From assembly GCA_023375675.1 (NCBI GenBank), contig JALQBC010000014.1:124001-188000 (forward strand): a DNA stretch of 64,000 bases, given 5' to 3'. The position numbers and the translations under genes are program-made. The notes under the pieces are model-generated. The model did no database searches and was not told the DNA's origin. It saw only the letters and a list, made by a program, of their open reading frames with translations. This document shows positions 1 to 14,784 of the stretch, piece by piece (within the stretch, counting starts at the first letter, position 1; every line of letters begins with the position of its first letter). The DNA is from Cytospora piceicola. Its lineage: Eukaryota; Ascomycota; Sordariomycetes; Diaporthales; Cytosporaceae.

Positions 1-1381
1 TTAAAAGCTATCGTAAATATTCTTCTTTTAAGAAAAGTCTTTTAACACGGCTAACCGAAGTTAGATATAGTAGCTAAACGAATATAAGATTTATATATTT
101 AATATTAAACCTATCGCGAATATAAAAGTACCGGTAAATAAATAAAGGTTTTTTATAAACTTATATTTTATAGATAACTTATAAGTTTTTAAGCCTATCT
201 ATTTAACCTTAAAGGTTTTCTACTATTAATAATATCTCGTTTAAATCTATATCTTTATCTTTATCCTTATCTTTTAAGTTTATAACCTCCCCCTTCTTTT
301 TACGATTATTATTCGAAATCTTAGTAAAAGAATAAAAACTAAAAGGCTCGATAGCAGTAGTAATAGCGGCGGCACGCCTTTTTTCGGCCTTTTTTAATAC
401 TTTCTTCTTTACGCTAAACTCGCTATTTATTATAGCTATATACCGCTTAATATAGTCTTTTATCGAAGGCTAAAAAAAAACGACGGCTATAAAAATACGT
501 TTATAAAACGCTACTTTATTATTATAAAAGTAAGACAGGTAACTCTTATAAAATATATCCTCCCGGGTATCTTCTTTAATAGGCGTCTGCTTATAAGTCG
601 TTTAAATACCGTTTCTAGCGACGTAGTTATTATAAAGGATCTTATATTTTTATTAGCTATTAGTTACCTAAGTTTTTAGTTACTCGGGTATAAAGAGAGA
701 CTAACTAAATAGGAATACTTATAGCTTAAGCTAACGTAGCTTTAACGTTTTAGTTTCGCTAGTTTAAAACGTTTTTTAGTTTAAACTCTTACTCGACCTT
801 TTTTTTTTTCTTACCTTTACCCTTATTTACTACGTTTAGTATTAAAGTACCTTTTTTCGTAAGAAGCCCGGTTAAGTACTTAATCTTTAGGTTTACGAAG
901 TAGGAAGGGAAAGTAACGGCAACTTCGGGATATACCTATAAAACAGTCTTTTAAGTAGTTATTAAATTAACGTAAGCTTTATATTATAATATTTAAGTAT
1001 AGCTAGTAACTTATAAAGTAATAATAGTAAAAGAGTAAGAAAAGGCGAGACAGAAGAGAAGGGGAAATCGTAGATATTACGTTTATTTATATACGATATT
1101 TTAAAGTTAGATATTTTAAAAGTCGGTACTAAATATTTTTATAAGCTTAATTTCTATTAGGTTAAGGTAGTTTTATAAATAGTAGCCGCTAATAATATCG
1201 TTATAGCTATTATTTTTATTTATATAATAGCCTTATACGTATAGGCTGTTTTAATACGAATTATATAAGGTATAGATATAAGAATAACTAATTAGTTTAT
1301 ATAAGATACTAAAGCTTAACCCTTTTTATAGTTTCTAAGTACTTTTTTTAAAATAGGTTAAATAGGTTAAACTTAATATAT

Positions 1382-1528
1382 TTTATAGTTATCGTATCTA
1401 GCCTTATACTGTCTACTATACCTTACTTAGTTTATAGTTATTATATTTAGCCTCTTACTACCTATTATACCTTACTTTATTTATAGTTATCGTATTTAAT
1501 CTTTTACTACCTATTATACCTTACTTCG
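1382..1528. repeat. Tandem repeat, ~49 bp unit, about 3 copies
   Basis: The start of the unit (TTTATAGTTATCGTATCTAG and variants) recurs at about 1,382, 1,431 and 1,480, followed each time by a ...CTATTATACCTTACTT... segment. The copies differ mainly by C/T and A/G changes, as expected if RIP acted after the duplication. Confidence 0.7.
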
Positions 1529-2609
1529 AGTAACCCGGCTTAACTTATTAAACCTATACGGTAAAGTTAGTTTTTAATATATATAAAAGGATTCGTACTT
1601 TATATAAGAAATATACTTTAGTTATACTTACTATTACTTTAATAAAAGAAGACCTTTTTATAGCGCGACTTAATTAGGCTCGGATATATATATAGCTAGA
1701 TATTATAGGTATAAATAATAGGCTTTTTAGTTTCTTTAAGCTAGTTATCGGGATTATAAAGCTATTTATAAAGTACTGTTATAACCTCCTTAGGTTTATT
1801 TTAACCGTTACTTAAGTAGATAAGCTTACTATTATATATAACAGTATCGAGATAACTATAAGCTTAGTAGCTATATAAAAGCCCCTTTTACTTTATATTA
1901 AACTTTATACGTAAAAAAGCCGGTATTTTATAATTCTTTATTATACTATAGTTATCCGGCTATAAGGGAAATATTTTAAATACTACGATTACCTCTTTTA
2001 AGTTTAATAAACCTTTTAGGTAGCCGGCTTACTTTATTACTAGCGAGGCGTACTATAAAGTAATCTGTTCGATTACCTTTATATTCTTAACTACTAGCTA
2101 ATCGTAGTTTATAAACAGGTTAACTAAGATAATATCCTTTTTAGTTAATTAAAACAGGTTAACTTTTAATACTAAATAAAGTTAGTTTATATAAAAGTAT
2201 TTCGCTTAATACCGATATACCTTATTCTGTTTAGCTTATAGACGTAAACTTATCGTCTTTTTTATTCTAGCTTAATATTTAGTTTACAAATATAAACGTA
2301 TTATCTTTTTTATTTTAGCCTATAGATATCTATATATTATCTTATCCTACTTAGTCTACGAACGTAAACGCCTTATCTTCTCTAGCTTAGCTTATAGATA
2401 TTTATACCTTATTTTATTTTACCGAGTTTATAAACGTAAACGTCTCGTCTTTTCTAACGACGCCTATAGACATTAATACCGCCGACGGTATATAAGGTTT
2501 CGCTATATTTATATAAAGTGTTTATAAGTATTCGTTTATCTATATAATAGCTAATAAGGTAAACCTACGCTTTAGTTATAAGTCGAAGAACTTACTAAGG
2601 ATAGATATA

Positions 2610-2935
2610 TTAATAATCTCTTTACGAACCTTTTTTAAAATAAAAGAAAATATAAAGGGCTAAGTAAAAGCTATAATCTCTTTATAGAGCTCTTTTAGAA
2701 TAGAAGAAAATATAAAGGGTTAAACAGGAGCTATAATCTTTTTATAAAGCTTTTTTAGAATAAAAGAAAATATAAAGGGCTAAACAGGAGTTATAATATC
2801 TTTACAAAGCTCCTTTAAAATAAAAGAAAGTATAAAAGGCTAAGTAAAAGCTATAATCTCTTTATAAAGCTCTTTTAGAATAAAAGAAAGTATAAGGGGC
2901 TAAGTAAGAGCTATAATCTCTTCGCTTTAAAGGAA
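2610..2935. repeat. Tandem repeat, 60 bp unit, about 5 copies
   Basis: A 60 bp unit containing AGAAAATATAAAGGGCTAA and AGCTATAATCTCTTTAT repeats in perfect 60 bp register from about 2,610 to 2,935. Copies differ mostly by transitions. The regular spacing shows that the array was not scrambled after RIP. No coding potential is visible. Confidence 0.85.
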
Positions 2936-5509
2936 GAAATAAATACGTTTAAATAAATAAAGTTCTATTCGATAAAAACTAAGAACTTTACGCTTTTTAA
3001 TAAATATTTAAAAGCTAAAAGAGTTTAACGTTATAAACGAATTTACCTATAGCAGCTTATATTATAATATTCTAAATACCGAATAAAGGCAGCGATATTT
3101 TTAAAAAACCGAGCTCCTGTTCTTTAAGCAGTAGCTTTATTATAAGACATTTAGCGATAAGTTAGTATTATATAAAGCTTACCTACTTCGGGCACCTATA
3201 AACGGCTTTTAAAGGCTTAAGTTTAATTACTATTTCGAAGTAACCGGAAAGCTTTTTTTAAGTAAGTAAATCGTTTAATAATATTCTAATAAAGCTTTCT
3301 TTAATATAACTATTTCGAACTATAAAGAAAAGCTTAGCCGTTATAATACTTTAAGCCTTAAATACTTTTTATAACTACTTTATTATCGCCTTATTTATTA
3401 GTAACTTAATAAGACTAGTATATTAAAAGACTAACCTCGAGCTTAGTAGCTATAAAAACAATCGAAAGGCGTAAATATTACAGATTATTAAGCTAAAGTC
3501 TAATATAAAGTACCGGTAAAGCGCGGCTATATTAGCTTACTTTTCGTTTTAATTTATATACTTCTTTATAAGGCCTGCAGAGGTTTTAACTAAGGTTAAC
3601 GCCGTAAGTATTTAATATAAGGTAACGAGTAAATCTATTTCTTATAATTAACTAAAAGTAGCTTAACTTAAAAAAGTATAGTAAAGAGTTTTTATAGGTA
3701 TACTTCGAACCCGGAGCCTTTTAAAGGTAAATAGCCGGCTTAAAATAAGCTTATCGCTTATTACTTTAAGCGAACCGGACCGAACGAAAGGTTTATTCTA
3801 CTATTAAGACTAAGCTAAATCGATTTAATCGAAGTAACCTAAAAAACCTCGTTTTTAACCTAGTATAGCCTAAAAAAGGCCGTGTTTTTTCCGTCGATTA
3901 GTTAAAATACTTTCGGAAATAATAGCCTTACTTAAATTCGATAGAATAACTAAAACTTTATAATAACTAAACCTATTTACCCGATTCCCCTTATTCTAAG
4001 CTATATAATAATACCGCTATACATTTTATACGATTTTCCTTATTAAGTTAAACGTATTATAAAATTAGCTATTTAACGTATATATTAGTAGTATTACCTA
4101 TATAAAGCTTAGGTTTATTACTATATTCCTTACTTTAAAAAGCGCTTATTATAAGCTATAAGCCGGCTTATCTAATTTAAATCGTTTTATACTATAAAAT
4201 ACTAAAATATATACTTTATATAATATTTTTTAGTAAATTAAAGGTATTACGAAGTTAGCTATTTAAAAAGACTTAATCTCGCTAATTAGTATATACTTAT
4301 AGAATTTTTCTATACCGGAAGTAAGTAAGTATAGTAATAACGGTATATATTCGGCAGCTAACGGTATAACTAAACAGTATATATATTTTATAAAAAAAAC
4401 CCGGCTTCGAGTTATCTAAGTATATTTCGGTATTATTTACTTTAATTATCCTTTTTTTTAGTAAATAAAGAAGTCTTTAAATAGCTATTCTATTTTTAAT
4501 ATTACGGCGACAGACGTTACTACTACCGATAATTTTCTTAGTTTAATAATTTAGTCTTTTTAAAGATATCTTCCTCGTTATAATCCCTTCGAGTCGGCTT
4601 ACTTTATACTATAAAAACTAAAGCCTACGTAAAGCCCGGAAGTACCGGGACTTTTCCTTATACTATCGAATCGACTAAGTTACGTATACTTTATAGCTCT
4701 TTTAACGTTTACGTTATCTTAACCCTTTTAAGGTAAAGGTTCTCTTATATTTATTTCTCGATACCTTAACGTGTTATTAAAAGTATAAAAGAAATTAACT
4801 ATCGGAGTATTTTATACGTCTTTTTAAACGTATTCTTTAATATACTATCTTTATTAACTTAAAACTCTTTTACCGCCGTTATTATATTATTAGGAAAGGG
4901 TTTATATCCGATCCTACTTTATTTATACTACTAACAGGCTTATTTTATTAAATATTATTAATATACCTTAACGTAGCCGGGGTAAAATAACGTACCGGCG
5001 CTTAAGCGTATTATAACCGCGATATACTCGTACTTATAATCGTTTTAGCTATATAAAAAGTATTTAAAGTAAGGTATAGTATTAAGTAGATACCGGGTAG
5101 GCAGGCTAAACTATTTAAGTAAAGAATTATCGGTATTTAAACCTACTATTATAGTATTTTTTTTAGTATTACCGATATACTTCGGTAAGTAGTCGGAAGT
5201 TAAAAGCTGTGTTTATAACCGTATAAGAGTTACTTTAAAGGCTTTATTATTAACGGTAAAGCTAGCCGATAAGTCTATAATCTGTAAAAGAACCTATCTT
5301 ATATTAATATAAGCGATTATAGTAAAGAGAAAAGTAATAGAAATATATATTAAAGTAAACGGCTATACTTCTACAGATATTACTTTAAAAGCTTAATATA
5401 GTACTAATAGCGGTTAATATAGTAATAGCTTTTATAATATAGTTAATACAGAAAATCTACCGGTTAATATTTAAATAAACGTAAGGCTAAAGAGAAAGGG
5501 CGGCGGTAT

Positions 5510-5835
5510 ATCGTATAATACTTACTATTTCGAAATAAAAAGATAAAAAAACAGCTTATCGATAAACGATATTTAATATTTCGTAGTAGACGTTATACTT
5601 AAAAGGTATAAAGGCGATATACCGTATAGCGTTTATTATTTTAAAATAAAAAGACAGAAAGGCGGCTTACCGATAAGCGATACTTACTATTTCGGTATAA
5701 AAAAATAAAAAGAAAGCTTACTAGCAGGCGGTATTTACTATTTCGAAGTAAAGGAATAAAAGAACAGCCTACCGGCAGGCAGTACTTACTATCTCGGGGT
5801 AAAAGAATAAAGGAACGGCTTATTAACGGACGTAT
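5510..5835. repeat. Degenerate tandem repeat, ~51 bp unit
   Basis: A motif like TACTTACTATTTCGG-TAAAA-ATAAAA recurs at about 5,681, 5,732 and 5,783, with more diverged copies upstream from about 5,510. Each unit also carries a CGGCTTACCGATAAGCG-like segment. This array is less regular than the one at 2.6-2.9 kb. Confidence 0.6.
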
Positions 5836-6179
5836 TAAACTTTAAAGGACGCGGCAAAAGGTTAGCGTTAAAAAGGTAATATAATATAGCTAACGATAGT
5901 AACGATATAAACGTTCGAACCGAAGTAGTTAATAGTTTTATATAACTATTACCGCCGGTTAGTTAACTAAGTAGATTTATTATAAGTCGGTACTAAAAAA
6001 CTTTCGAGATATATTAGCTAGTATATTTAAGGTTCTTTATATATTTATCGATAGTTACTAATTAATAGAAAAACTAGTAAAGTAAAACCGTATTATATTT
6101 ATTTTAAAGGTATATAAACTTAATTACTTACTTACCTAAATAAGTACTTAAGCCTTTTATACGTAAATCTACCTTAACC

Positions 6180-6256
6180 TTAACCTTTATTTTAACTTCG
6201 ACTTTAACTTTTACCTTTACTTTTACTTTTACTTTTACTTTTACTTTTACTTTTAA
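6180..6256. repeat. Hexanucleotide microsatellite (CTTTTA)n
   Basis: About 75 bp of ACTTTT/ACCTTT units, pure in its right half and imperfect in its left half. It is a simple repeat inside the RIP block. Confidence 0.85.
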
Positions 6257-9200
6257 ACTCCGATTAACTTTATATCTTTTTAATTAGTCGGCCGTATATA
6301 CACGATAACCTATAAACGAGCTTTAATTTCTTCGTCGTAGTTATTTAGCTATTTTCGAACTTATCCGGTCTTTATACCTTTCGGTAGCTTTTAAATTTAA
6401 GCTAACACGTTCTTATATCTTAAGTATAATACGCTTTTAACCCGCCTTACCTTAATAGCTTTTATATTATTATCGACTACTTTCCGGCTAAGTATAAGCC
6501 TTTACTTCCTTTCTTATCTGCTAAGTATATATTATAATTATAAAACCTTCTATAAACCGTAAGTACCTATTTAAGCTATTAACACTTTACGGTAAGAATA
6601 CGTTATAGTTTACTATTTAAATAAATACCCTTAACGAATTACCGACCTTTATATTTACTTTATTTATAATAAAGTTATACGACGGTTTTATTACGTTAGT
6701 AAATAAGGTATTCTTATCGTTTATTGCTTTTTCTTTTAATACTATAAAACGTCTGTATATAGTAAGTTTAAACTTAAGTTAGCCGTCTATAAAAAAATAA
6801 TAAAAGTAAAATATATAGTTTAATCTCGACTAAATTACCCTCGTATACGTTATTAGCTAAGAGATATCGATTATAGCTTTAAATATCCTTATTAAGCCTA
6901 GCCTAACCGGCGACGAATTACGCTACGCTTATTACTATTAGTATAATAAGCTTTATAAGTAGTTTTAAAAAACTGCCGATATCTTTTAAAATACGGCTAT
7001 AAGTATTATCTTACTTAAACCGGAAAACGGTAACGACTACTATATTTATTATATTTACAATAAATAGTCTTTTACTAACCTGCTAAAGATAATTAGAAAT
7101 AGCTTTATTATAATACTCTTTAATAATAACGTCGGCTACTTTCTCGAGATATAGCCTTATTTTAATAAACTACTAAGCTTACCGTTATATATTATAATCT
7201 TTATCGAAAACGTTACTATAGAAAAGGCCGAAAATAAAGTTAAACCCGACTTTAGCTATATACCGCGCTAGCTTAAAAATAGCTCTTTCTTTACTACCTT
7301 CCTACTATCTTATAATATAAACGTTATTTAGAATAATACTTTTAACACTTTTATAATATCCCTATTCTCCGACTATAGCTATAATCTCGAACTTTAATAC
7401 TATTATAATTAGTTAACGGCTATAACGCTATACGTTATATTCCCGATTATAAACGTTACTATAAAAGAGACCGAGGCTAATAAGTCCGAGGTTAACTATT
7501 TATAACGTTTACTCGAATACAGTTCTTTCTTTAACACCTTATAGCCGCCTATAGATATAAGCGTTATTTAAAGCGAATCTATTATAGTAAGATAAAAAAA
7601 CGGTGCTTTCGTTATTACCTCCGATATTAGTTACTAGCTAAATATTACCGACGGCCTTATCGATAGTAACTTAAATCCGGGTATTACCGTTATTAAAAGT
7701 AATAAAATCGTTATTATTAAAAAAGAGAAATATACCTCCGATATTATCGACTAGCTCGATACTACTACCGGCCTTCTTTATAATACTTTATATCCGCCTG
7801 TTTTTATAAACGCTATTAAAGATAATACTACCGTAATAAGAGAAGATAAAAATACCTTTAATATTCCTTACTAACCGAACAGCTCCGCCGGCTTTATAAT
7901 TAACACCCTGTATACTTTTATTAACCTAACTACTAATAAAAATAATACTAGTAAGTAGCCGGATACCGATACTAGCTTCGATAAATTCACTTTAAGGTTA
8001 ATCGTTCGGGTATACCGATTCTTTTAAATAGCCGAACGCTTTAATAATAAGTATATTATCGAAAGTATTACGTAACCTATCTATATATACTAGCTATATA
8101 TAATATATAGTCTTTTATTATCGCTTATTAAAACCGGGATTAATAATGCCTTAATAAGCTAAAGCGTCGGGTTCGGGAAAACTATACTAGTACTCTTATA
8201 CCTTTACGTTTAAGCTAGACTTACCGACTTTTAAAACTATATTTAAAAAAAGTAAAGAAACTATAAAACGACCGGCCGGTAATACCTCCTTTTATAAGAT
8301 TAAATATATAATACCTAGTATCTATTTTAATACGAATACGTAGTTAAATACCTGTATATTATATTCTCCGACTCTTACGCTATCTATTTAACCTACCTTA
8401 TAAACTCGCCTATATTAATCGTTATCCCCCTCGGCTTATTATATAATTAGCTAGGTAAAAAGTATAGTATATACGTAAATAAATAAGGTATAAAGAAAAC
8501 TACTAGATTTATAGATTTTTATTCGTACGTTTTAAAGTTAAAGAACGATATAAATATAACTATAAGGCTAAAACGCTTAAAAATAGTTATCGATAATATA
8601 TCCGGTAAGGTTATTAAAGTTAATATAAGTAAAAAGGATAAAAATAAAGAAATAAAGTTATTTATTAAAAACGGTAAAGGTAAAGCTATAAACGTTTTCT
8701 TAGTAAACTTAAAGTCGGTCGTTCGGCTATAGAATAAATACCTTAAAGTAAAAAACACTAAGACTATATACTTTACTATAAACGTAGTTATTATAAACAA
8801 GTATTACTAGTATAAAAGCGCTATAAAGAGTTCCGAAATAATCCTGTTTACAGCTTTACGTTAAATTAACGACGTAATATACTATCCCGTTACACTTTTC
8901 ACGCTTTATAGAACTACCTTTAAAAAAGGCTTATCTATATAACGGGCCCCGATCGAGTACTTCGATAAATAATAGGCTAAGTTCGAGTTAATACGAAAGC
9001 TATAGTATTAACTCGGTAACGATAGGTTCCTTATAATAATAACTAAGTTTCTAAAAGCTCGACAGCTATACCTTTTTTCTATACGCTTTATCGCCGACCG
9101 ATAAAAGACGCCTATAAAGATTAAGCCGTATACCTACTTAATTATCGACTTCTTTAAGCCTTTAATATAAAGCCTTTAGCTTAACTAGCTTTACTATAGT

Positions 9201-12200
9201 AAAACGATTAACGCTCTCCTGCTATATTAAAAAAACTATAAGTAACTCGACCTTATTATAGAAAATAATATAACTACCGCGTTTAAGTCTATATTAACAG
9301 GCGTTTATACCTTTATTTAAATTAAGTTTAAACTAAAGTAAGCCGAGTAGGTTACTAATAATAAAATAAAACTTAAGCTTACGATAATATCTTTAATTAT
9401 AAAGCTAGTAAGTAGTAAATAAAGGACTTAAAACGTATTCTTTTATAACCTATAATACGTTTCGATATACCTATATATAGCGGTTCTATTAAGTTCTATA
9501 AGTAGTAAGCTGTTTAAGATAAGAACTTATTAAAACGCCGCCTATAGATATTAAAAATCGATTTTTAAGGGAAAGCCTTTTAGCTTTATTTAAAAGAAGT
9601 TAACTAAATAAGACTTCTTTCTTTACTTAAACGCGTTCGAAAGAAACTTAGCTAAGTTCTAATATATAAAAAGGCTAATCCGTTAAATAGTCGCGAACTA
9701 AGATAAAGCAACTACGCTACCGGATAGGTTAAGTAAGCGTTATACTATTATTTTTTATAGTTAGCTTATAAACGTTATTTTAATCTATATTCTCCTGTTA
9801 CGCGACCGCGAGTTCCGGAATATTAAGCCGTTACTTTTATACTTTAAAAGTAATAATAAAAACCGGGCTAAAATCGTAAAAGAGATAAATACAGTATATA
9901 CTATAGACAGCCTTAATAAAGTCTTTATTACCGTTACGTCTATCGCCGCGGAAAGGTTTAATATCTAACGTATAAATAACATCTAGTTTATAAAGCTCTC
10001 GCCTACCTTATCGAAAAAGGTATAGGTAATAAAAAGGGTATATAGGTAAAAGTAAAAGATAAAGGTAAACCTTATTAAACTTATAGAAAAAAGTAACTTA
10101 ATAAAAGAGTTTAGCTATAAGACTATAAAGGTAAAGGAAACGGTTACTTAAATCGTTTATAGCCTTTAGCCTATAACGTAATCTCTACTTAAAAAATATA
10201 TCTCGACGATATCGCTATCGAGGTAAAAGACGTTATCTTTTCTATTTCCGGCAGGTCTTTTATATATATTAGTTTAACCGAGTAAAAAGTAAAAAAATAC
10301 CTAGCTTAGTTATAGCTTTAAAAATATATATATAAATAAAAAACAGAATAGCTTATTAGTATACTTAGTCTTTTTATAACTATAAAAGGTTAAACTTTAA
10401 TTATTAATCTAACCGTATACCGGGTTACTATTTACTTAGTAATAAACCTAAAAGAGAATATCTAATTATAAACCCCTTTTATTATTATATTTAATATAAA
10501 ACGACGAATTAACTTAAACTTATAATAATATTACCTATATATTTATAATTAAGTCTGTTATAGACCGACTACGGTAAGCAGTTAATAAGTCTAAAGTACT
10601 CGGAAACAGATATAAATATAAATATAATATAACTACTTAAGTTAAACTAAAAGCTTTAATTATAATAACTCTTATATTTACTATACGGTTTATCTTATAT
10701 TTAAGTTTAGTATAACCGAGTCGTCTTATTAGTATAAGCGATACTAAGTACCTTAAGCCTATAATACCCTTACGTTTAGATATAAAGATAATACTAAAAA
10801 GCAGAAATAAAAGCCGAGAAAGCTTTAATAGCAGATAGTTAACAAGTATAGTAATAAACCTTATCGGCTACCTTAGCTTAAAAAAAATAAATAAAAGGTA
10901 AATAAAGACAGATAAAACTATAAAAGTAATAGATTAATACGTAGTTTTATTAAAGTAAAAATATTACCCGGTATTTAAAATAATTAATAAACATTACCGG
11001 TTAGTAAACCGGTTACTAAAAGTTAGTAACTATTTTACTACCTAATTATATTAAGCGATATAGCTTTAAAAGGTAGCTAACTCTACTTTACGCTATAGTT
11101 ATATAGTATATTAAAATATATAACCTTTTTACTTATATTTAAGTAAGGAGGCTACCTTTAACTACCCCCGGATACCTTTATAAAATATTATTTATTTATT
11201 AATTATAGTAGCTAGTAGTTATATTTATTAAGTTTAATTCGTAGTCTTTTATTTAAAGTAGTAATATTTCTACCTTTACTTATACTTTTAGTTATAAGTT
11301 ATAGTTTATAGTAGATATAAGAAAGAAATACGTCGATAGCTTAATCTAAAGCAGTTAGTATATTACTATACGCTATTCTTAATTATAATACTTAAATACT
11401 TAAAGATATATAATTAAAGACTACGTTATTTTACTTAAACTAAGTAATTTACTAAAACGTTTTAAAACTAATATCTAGCCGTATATAGTAAAGCTTTTTA
11501 AAGTAAAACAGGCAGTATACTAAGTTCTATACTTTCTTACTAGCTTATAGTCTTTAAGCCTTTATCTTTTAAGCCTTTATCTTTCGAGCTTTTACCTCTT
11601 ATATATCTAGTATAGCCTTCCGAGTAAGCGGCGGTATTCGATATAAGCGTATTACTATAGGAAATAGTAGTAGTATCCTTTAGTCTTTAAAAAGGTATAT
11701 TAAACTTATTTATAATACTAGTTATAATTAATATCTTTCTTTTACTAGCTATAAAAGGCTATTTCCGAAAATATTTACTATCTGTTATACTAAAATTACC
11801 GAAATCGATATTATCTCGAAAACGTATCGTATACTACTACGTAACCGCGATACTATAAAGCTTATTATATATTATATCGTAGTATTAGCTAGTTAGTATA
11901 TAATATCGTATTTATTATAATAGTAAAAAATATACTAGTATTATAGTTAGTAACTCTTTTACCTGCTCGGCGTTATAATATAAAAGTAAGTCTATTTAAT
12001 AGTATACGCGGTTATAAAGTTAATTAAACTAGGTATCCGATATAAGGTAAGGCTAGTTAAAATACCTCGAGCTATACTACTACGTTATAATATAAGTAAT
12101 ATCGAAAACCCGGTCGGAATTTATTATAATAAAAAGTAAGATTAGATTTAATAAAGGAAAGGTTTAACTTAAGCACTTTTAAACGCTTACGACTTTAATA

Positions 12201-13723
12201 TATTAAAAAGAGTAATAACGTAGTAAAGCGAATTCTAAAACTAATAGTATAAAAAACGTTCGGATATATATAGTAACTTAATAGTTATACCGGCCTATTA
12301 TATACGTTTTAAGTACCGTCTTATTTAAGACTGTTTAAATAATAACTAAATATAATATATAGGTAAACAGAAATAAACTTTAAAGTTTATTAAAAAGAAA
12401 TTAACAGGTAGGTTTTAAAGAACTTTTAAGCTATATTAAGTTAATAAATCTGTTTAGTTTTATTCTTATAATAACTTTATATTATTATATCGATATTATA
12501 CTAATTCTATTTAGCTTACTATAGAATATACTATATTATATACTTAATACTACGTAGTTTATTATAACGACTTTAATTTTAACCTAATTCTTTTTCGAAT
12601 TAATTTATAAGGTTATAAGGATAATAAATCTAGTTAACCGTATTTACCTTTTTCTTATTAATAAAACCTTTTAGTCGGCTTACGAAAAAGATCCCGACTA
12701 AAAAGACTACTTTAATACCGAGCGCTTTTTTAGTTAAAACTAAAAGTTTGATAAAGCTTTATATACCTAATAGCGCTAACCGGGAGAGGCCGGGGTTAAA
12801 TAGCTTGTTGTTAAACTCGAACGTAATATACCTGATATATACTACGTTTACTTAAACTACTACTGTCTTTACTTTAAACGACGTATTAAGTTATTACTTT
12901 ATAACGCCTGCTATAATATAACGTAAGGCTTTATCCTTTATTTCCTTATAAGCTTTTATAGCTACGTTAGCTCTTTTAGTTAAAAGATTTAGTTATTATC
13001 GCTATATAGCTTTAAGCGTATAATCTGTATAGCTTAAAAGATAGACTTTTATATCGCCTTCGGAAGATTTAGTACGATCGTCTATTACTGCGTTAGCCGG
13101 GTTTTTTTCTTTTCTTCGGTTATCCGGTCTCTCGATACTTTAGTAAACTTTATTATCCTTACTTTAAACTCCTCTTTATTTATTATCTATAGTTACTTTA
13201 CTTTTAAGTATATAAACACTACCGATATACTTTAAACAGACTTCTTTATAATAGTTTATATCGATAATAATAACTACCTTAGCTACCTAAATATATTTAA
13301 AGGATAAATACTACCGTTTAATTCCTAAAATCCCTATTCGGTCTTAACCGGTTATATAGTACGTAACCGGTATTATAACTATAGCGCCTATAGTACGACT
13401 TATAGGTTTACTACCTACTTTTACGATAAGGCCGGCGTAAAGATTATTCTAAACACCTTTAATAGCTTTATATTAACCTTATACTAAAAGAAGTACTAAA
13501 AACTAAATAGCTTTAAGCCGGACGGCTTAAATCTATAGCCTTATAACCTTTACTATAACTATCGTTTAGAAAAGTAGATCTTTACCGTAGACTTTATTAC
13601 CTTTAGCTAGAGTACCCGGTTCGATATAACTTTTAAAGATATAGTATAAAAGCTATATAAAGCTATATAAGCTATAATACTAAAGTAGCTTATATATATA
13701 CTTATAAGTATTACGTTAATAGA

Positions 13724-13826
13724 GTATTTTTTTAAATAATAATTTTTTAGTAGGTATTTATCGTATATAGCAGGGTATCTTTTTAAATAATAATTTTTCA
13801 GTAAGTATTTATCGTATATAATAGCG
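13724..13826. repeat. 51 bp direct duplication
   Basis: Two neighbouring copies, starting at about 13,724 and 13,775, share TTTTTAAATAATAATTTTT and AGTATTTATCGTATATA with only a few substitutions. It lies near the right edge of the RIP block, just before the larger arrays. Confidence 0.75.
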
Positions 13827-13944
13827 CGTAATATCTTTTTATATAAATCGAAACGAACTAAATAGATTTAGCTTTATACTATAAAGTGCCTGTTAAAATA
13901 ATTAACTAACCTTATAATATTTACATATCTACGGCGGACTAACC

Positions 13945-14345
13945 GTAAAAAGCCTTATAGCTATTATAGATCTTCTAGGGCAGACCGACTATAAGAAGTA
14001 TCGTAGCTATACGTTATATGTTCTATAGTAAAGCGGACCGACCGTAAAGGTATTGTAGCTATTATAGATCTTCTACAGCGGACCGATCGTAAAAGGTATC
14101 GTAGCTATACGTTACGTATTCTATAGCAGACCGACTGTAAAAGGCATCGTAGCTATCGTAGATTTTCCGAGGCAGACCAACTATTAAAAGTATTATAACT
14201 ATACGTTATATATTCCGTAGCAAACCGACTATAAAAGGTATCGTAGCTATTATAGATCTTCCGGGGCGGACCGACTATTAAGGGCATTATAGCTATACGT
14301 TACGTGTTCTGTAGTAAACCGACTGTAAAAGGCATCGTAGCCTAG
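13945..14345. repeat. Composite tandem array, ~96 bp unit, ~4 copies
   Basis: ATAGATCTTCTAGGGC-like segments recur at about 13,965, 14,063, 14,157 and 14,250. Each alternates with a TAGCTATACGTTATATGTTC-like segment, and every half-unit ends in a GACCGACCGTAAAAGG-like stretch, so the ~96 bp unit is itself a diverged dimer of ~48 bp. The array keeps more GC, TpG and CpA than the DNA to its left. A further partial copy lies at about 14,380-14,440 after a break. Confidence 0.8.
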
Positions 14346-14549
14346 TATCGCCTTTCCTACTCGGTATAGCCTAAGCCGACTATAGCAAACCGGCCGTAAA
14401 AGGCATCGTATGTAGATCTTCTAAGGCGGACCGACCGTAAAATATATTAGAAACACTACTAATACGGCTACGGTTAGTTAAATAAAAGACTATTAGCTAA
14501 AGACTCGAAGGTATAATAAAAGCCGTAACAGAAGCCGTAGCGGAAGCTA

Positions 14550-14765
14550 GACGATCAGACTCGAAGGCTAAGGGTCGAATTCGAAGGCGATATAAAGACA
14601 GAGAGATAGCTACGATCAGACTCGAAGGTCGAGGGTCGAGGGCGATATAGGAGATAGAGATAGCTACTATCAGACTCGAAGGCTAGTATTCGAATTCGAA
14701 GGCGATATAGAGACAGATAGCTATAATTAGATTCGAAGGTCGAGGGTCGAGGGTCGAAGTAAACC
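14550..14765. repeat. Tandem array, ~54-61 bp unit, ~4 copies
   Basis: The unit contains CAGACTCGAAGG, then GTCGA(A/G)(T/G)TCGAAGGCGATAT, then GACAGAGATAGCTA. CAGACTCGAAGG occurs at about 14,556, 14,617 and 14,671, with a diverged fourth copy at about 14,730. Its sequence is unlike the neighbouring arrays. Confidence 0.75.
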
Positions 14766-14784
14766 TTACGATATATATGTCAGC

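Noticed and set aside
8519..8800. 93-codon open frame on the minus strand in the RIP block
   Set aside because: It is low-complexity (F, I, L, T, S), has no homology I recognise and lies in stop-saturated RIP DNA; chance is the simplest explanation.
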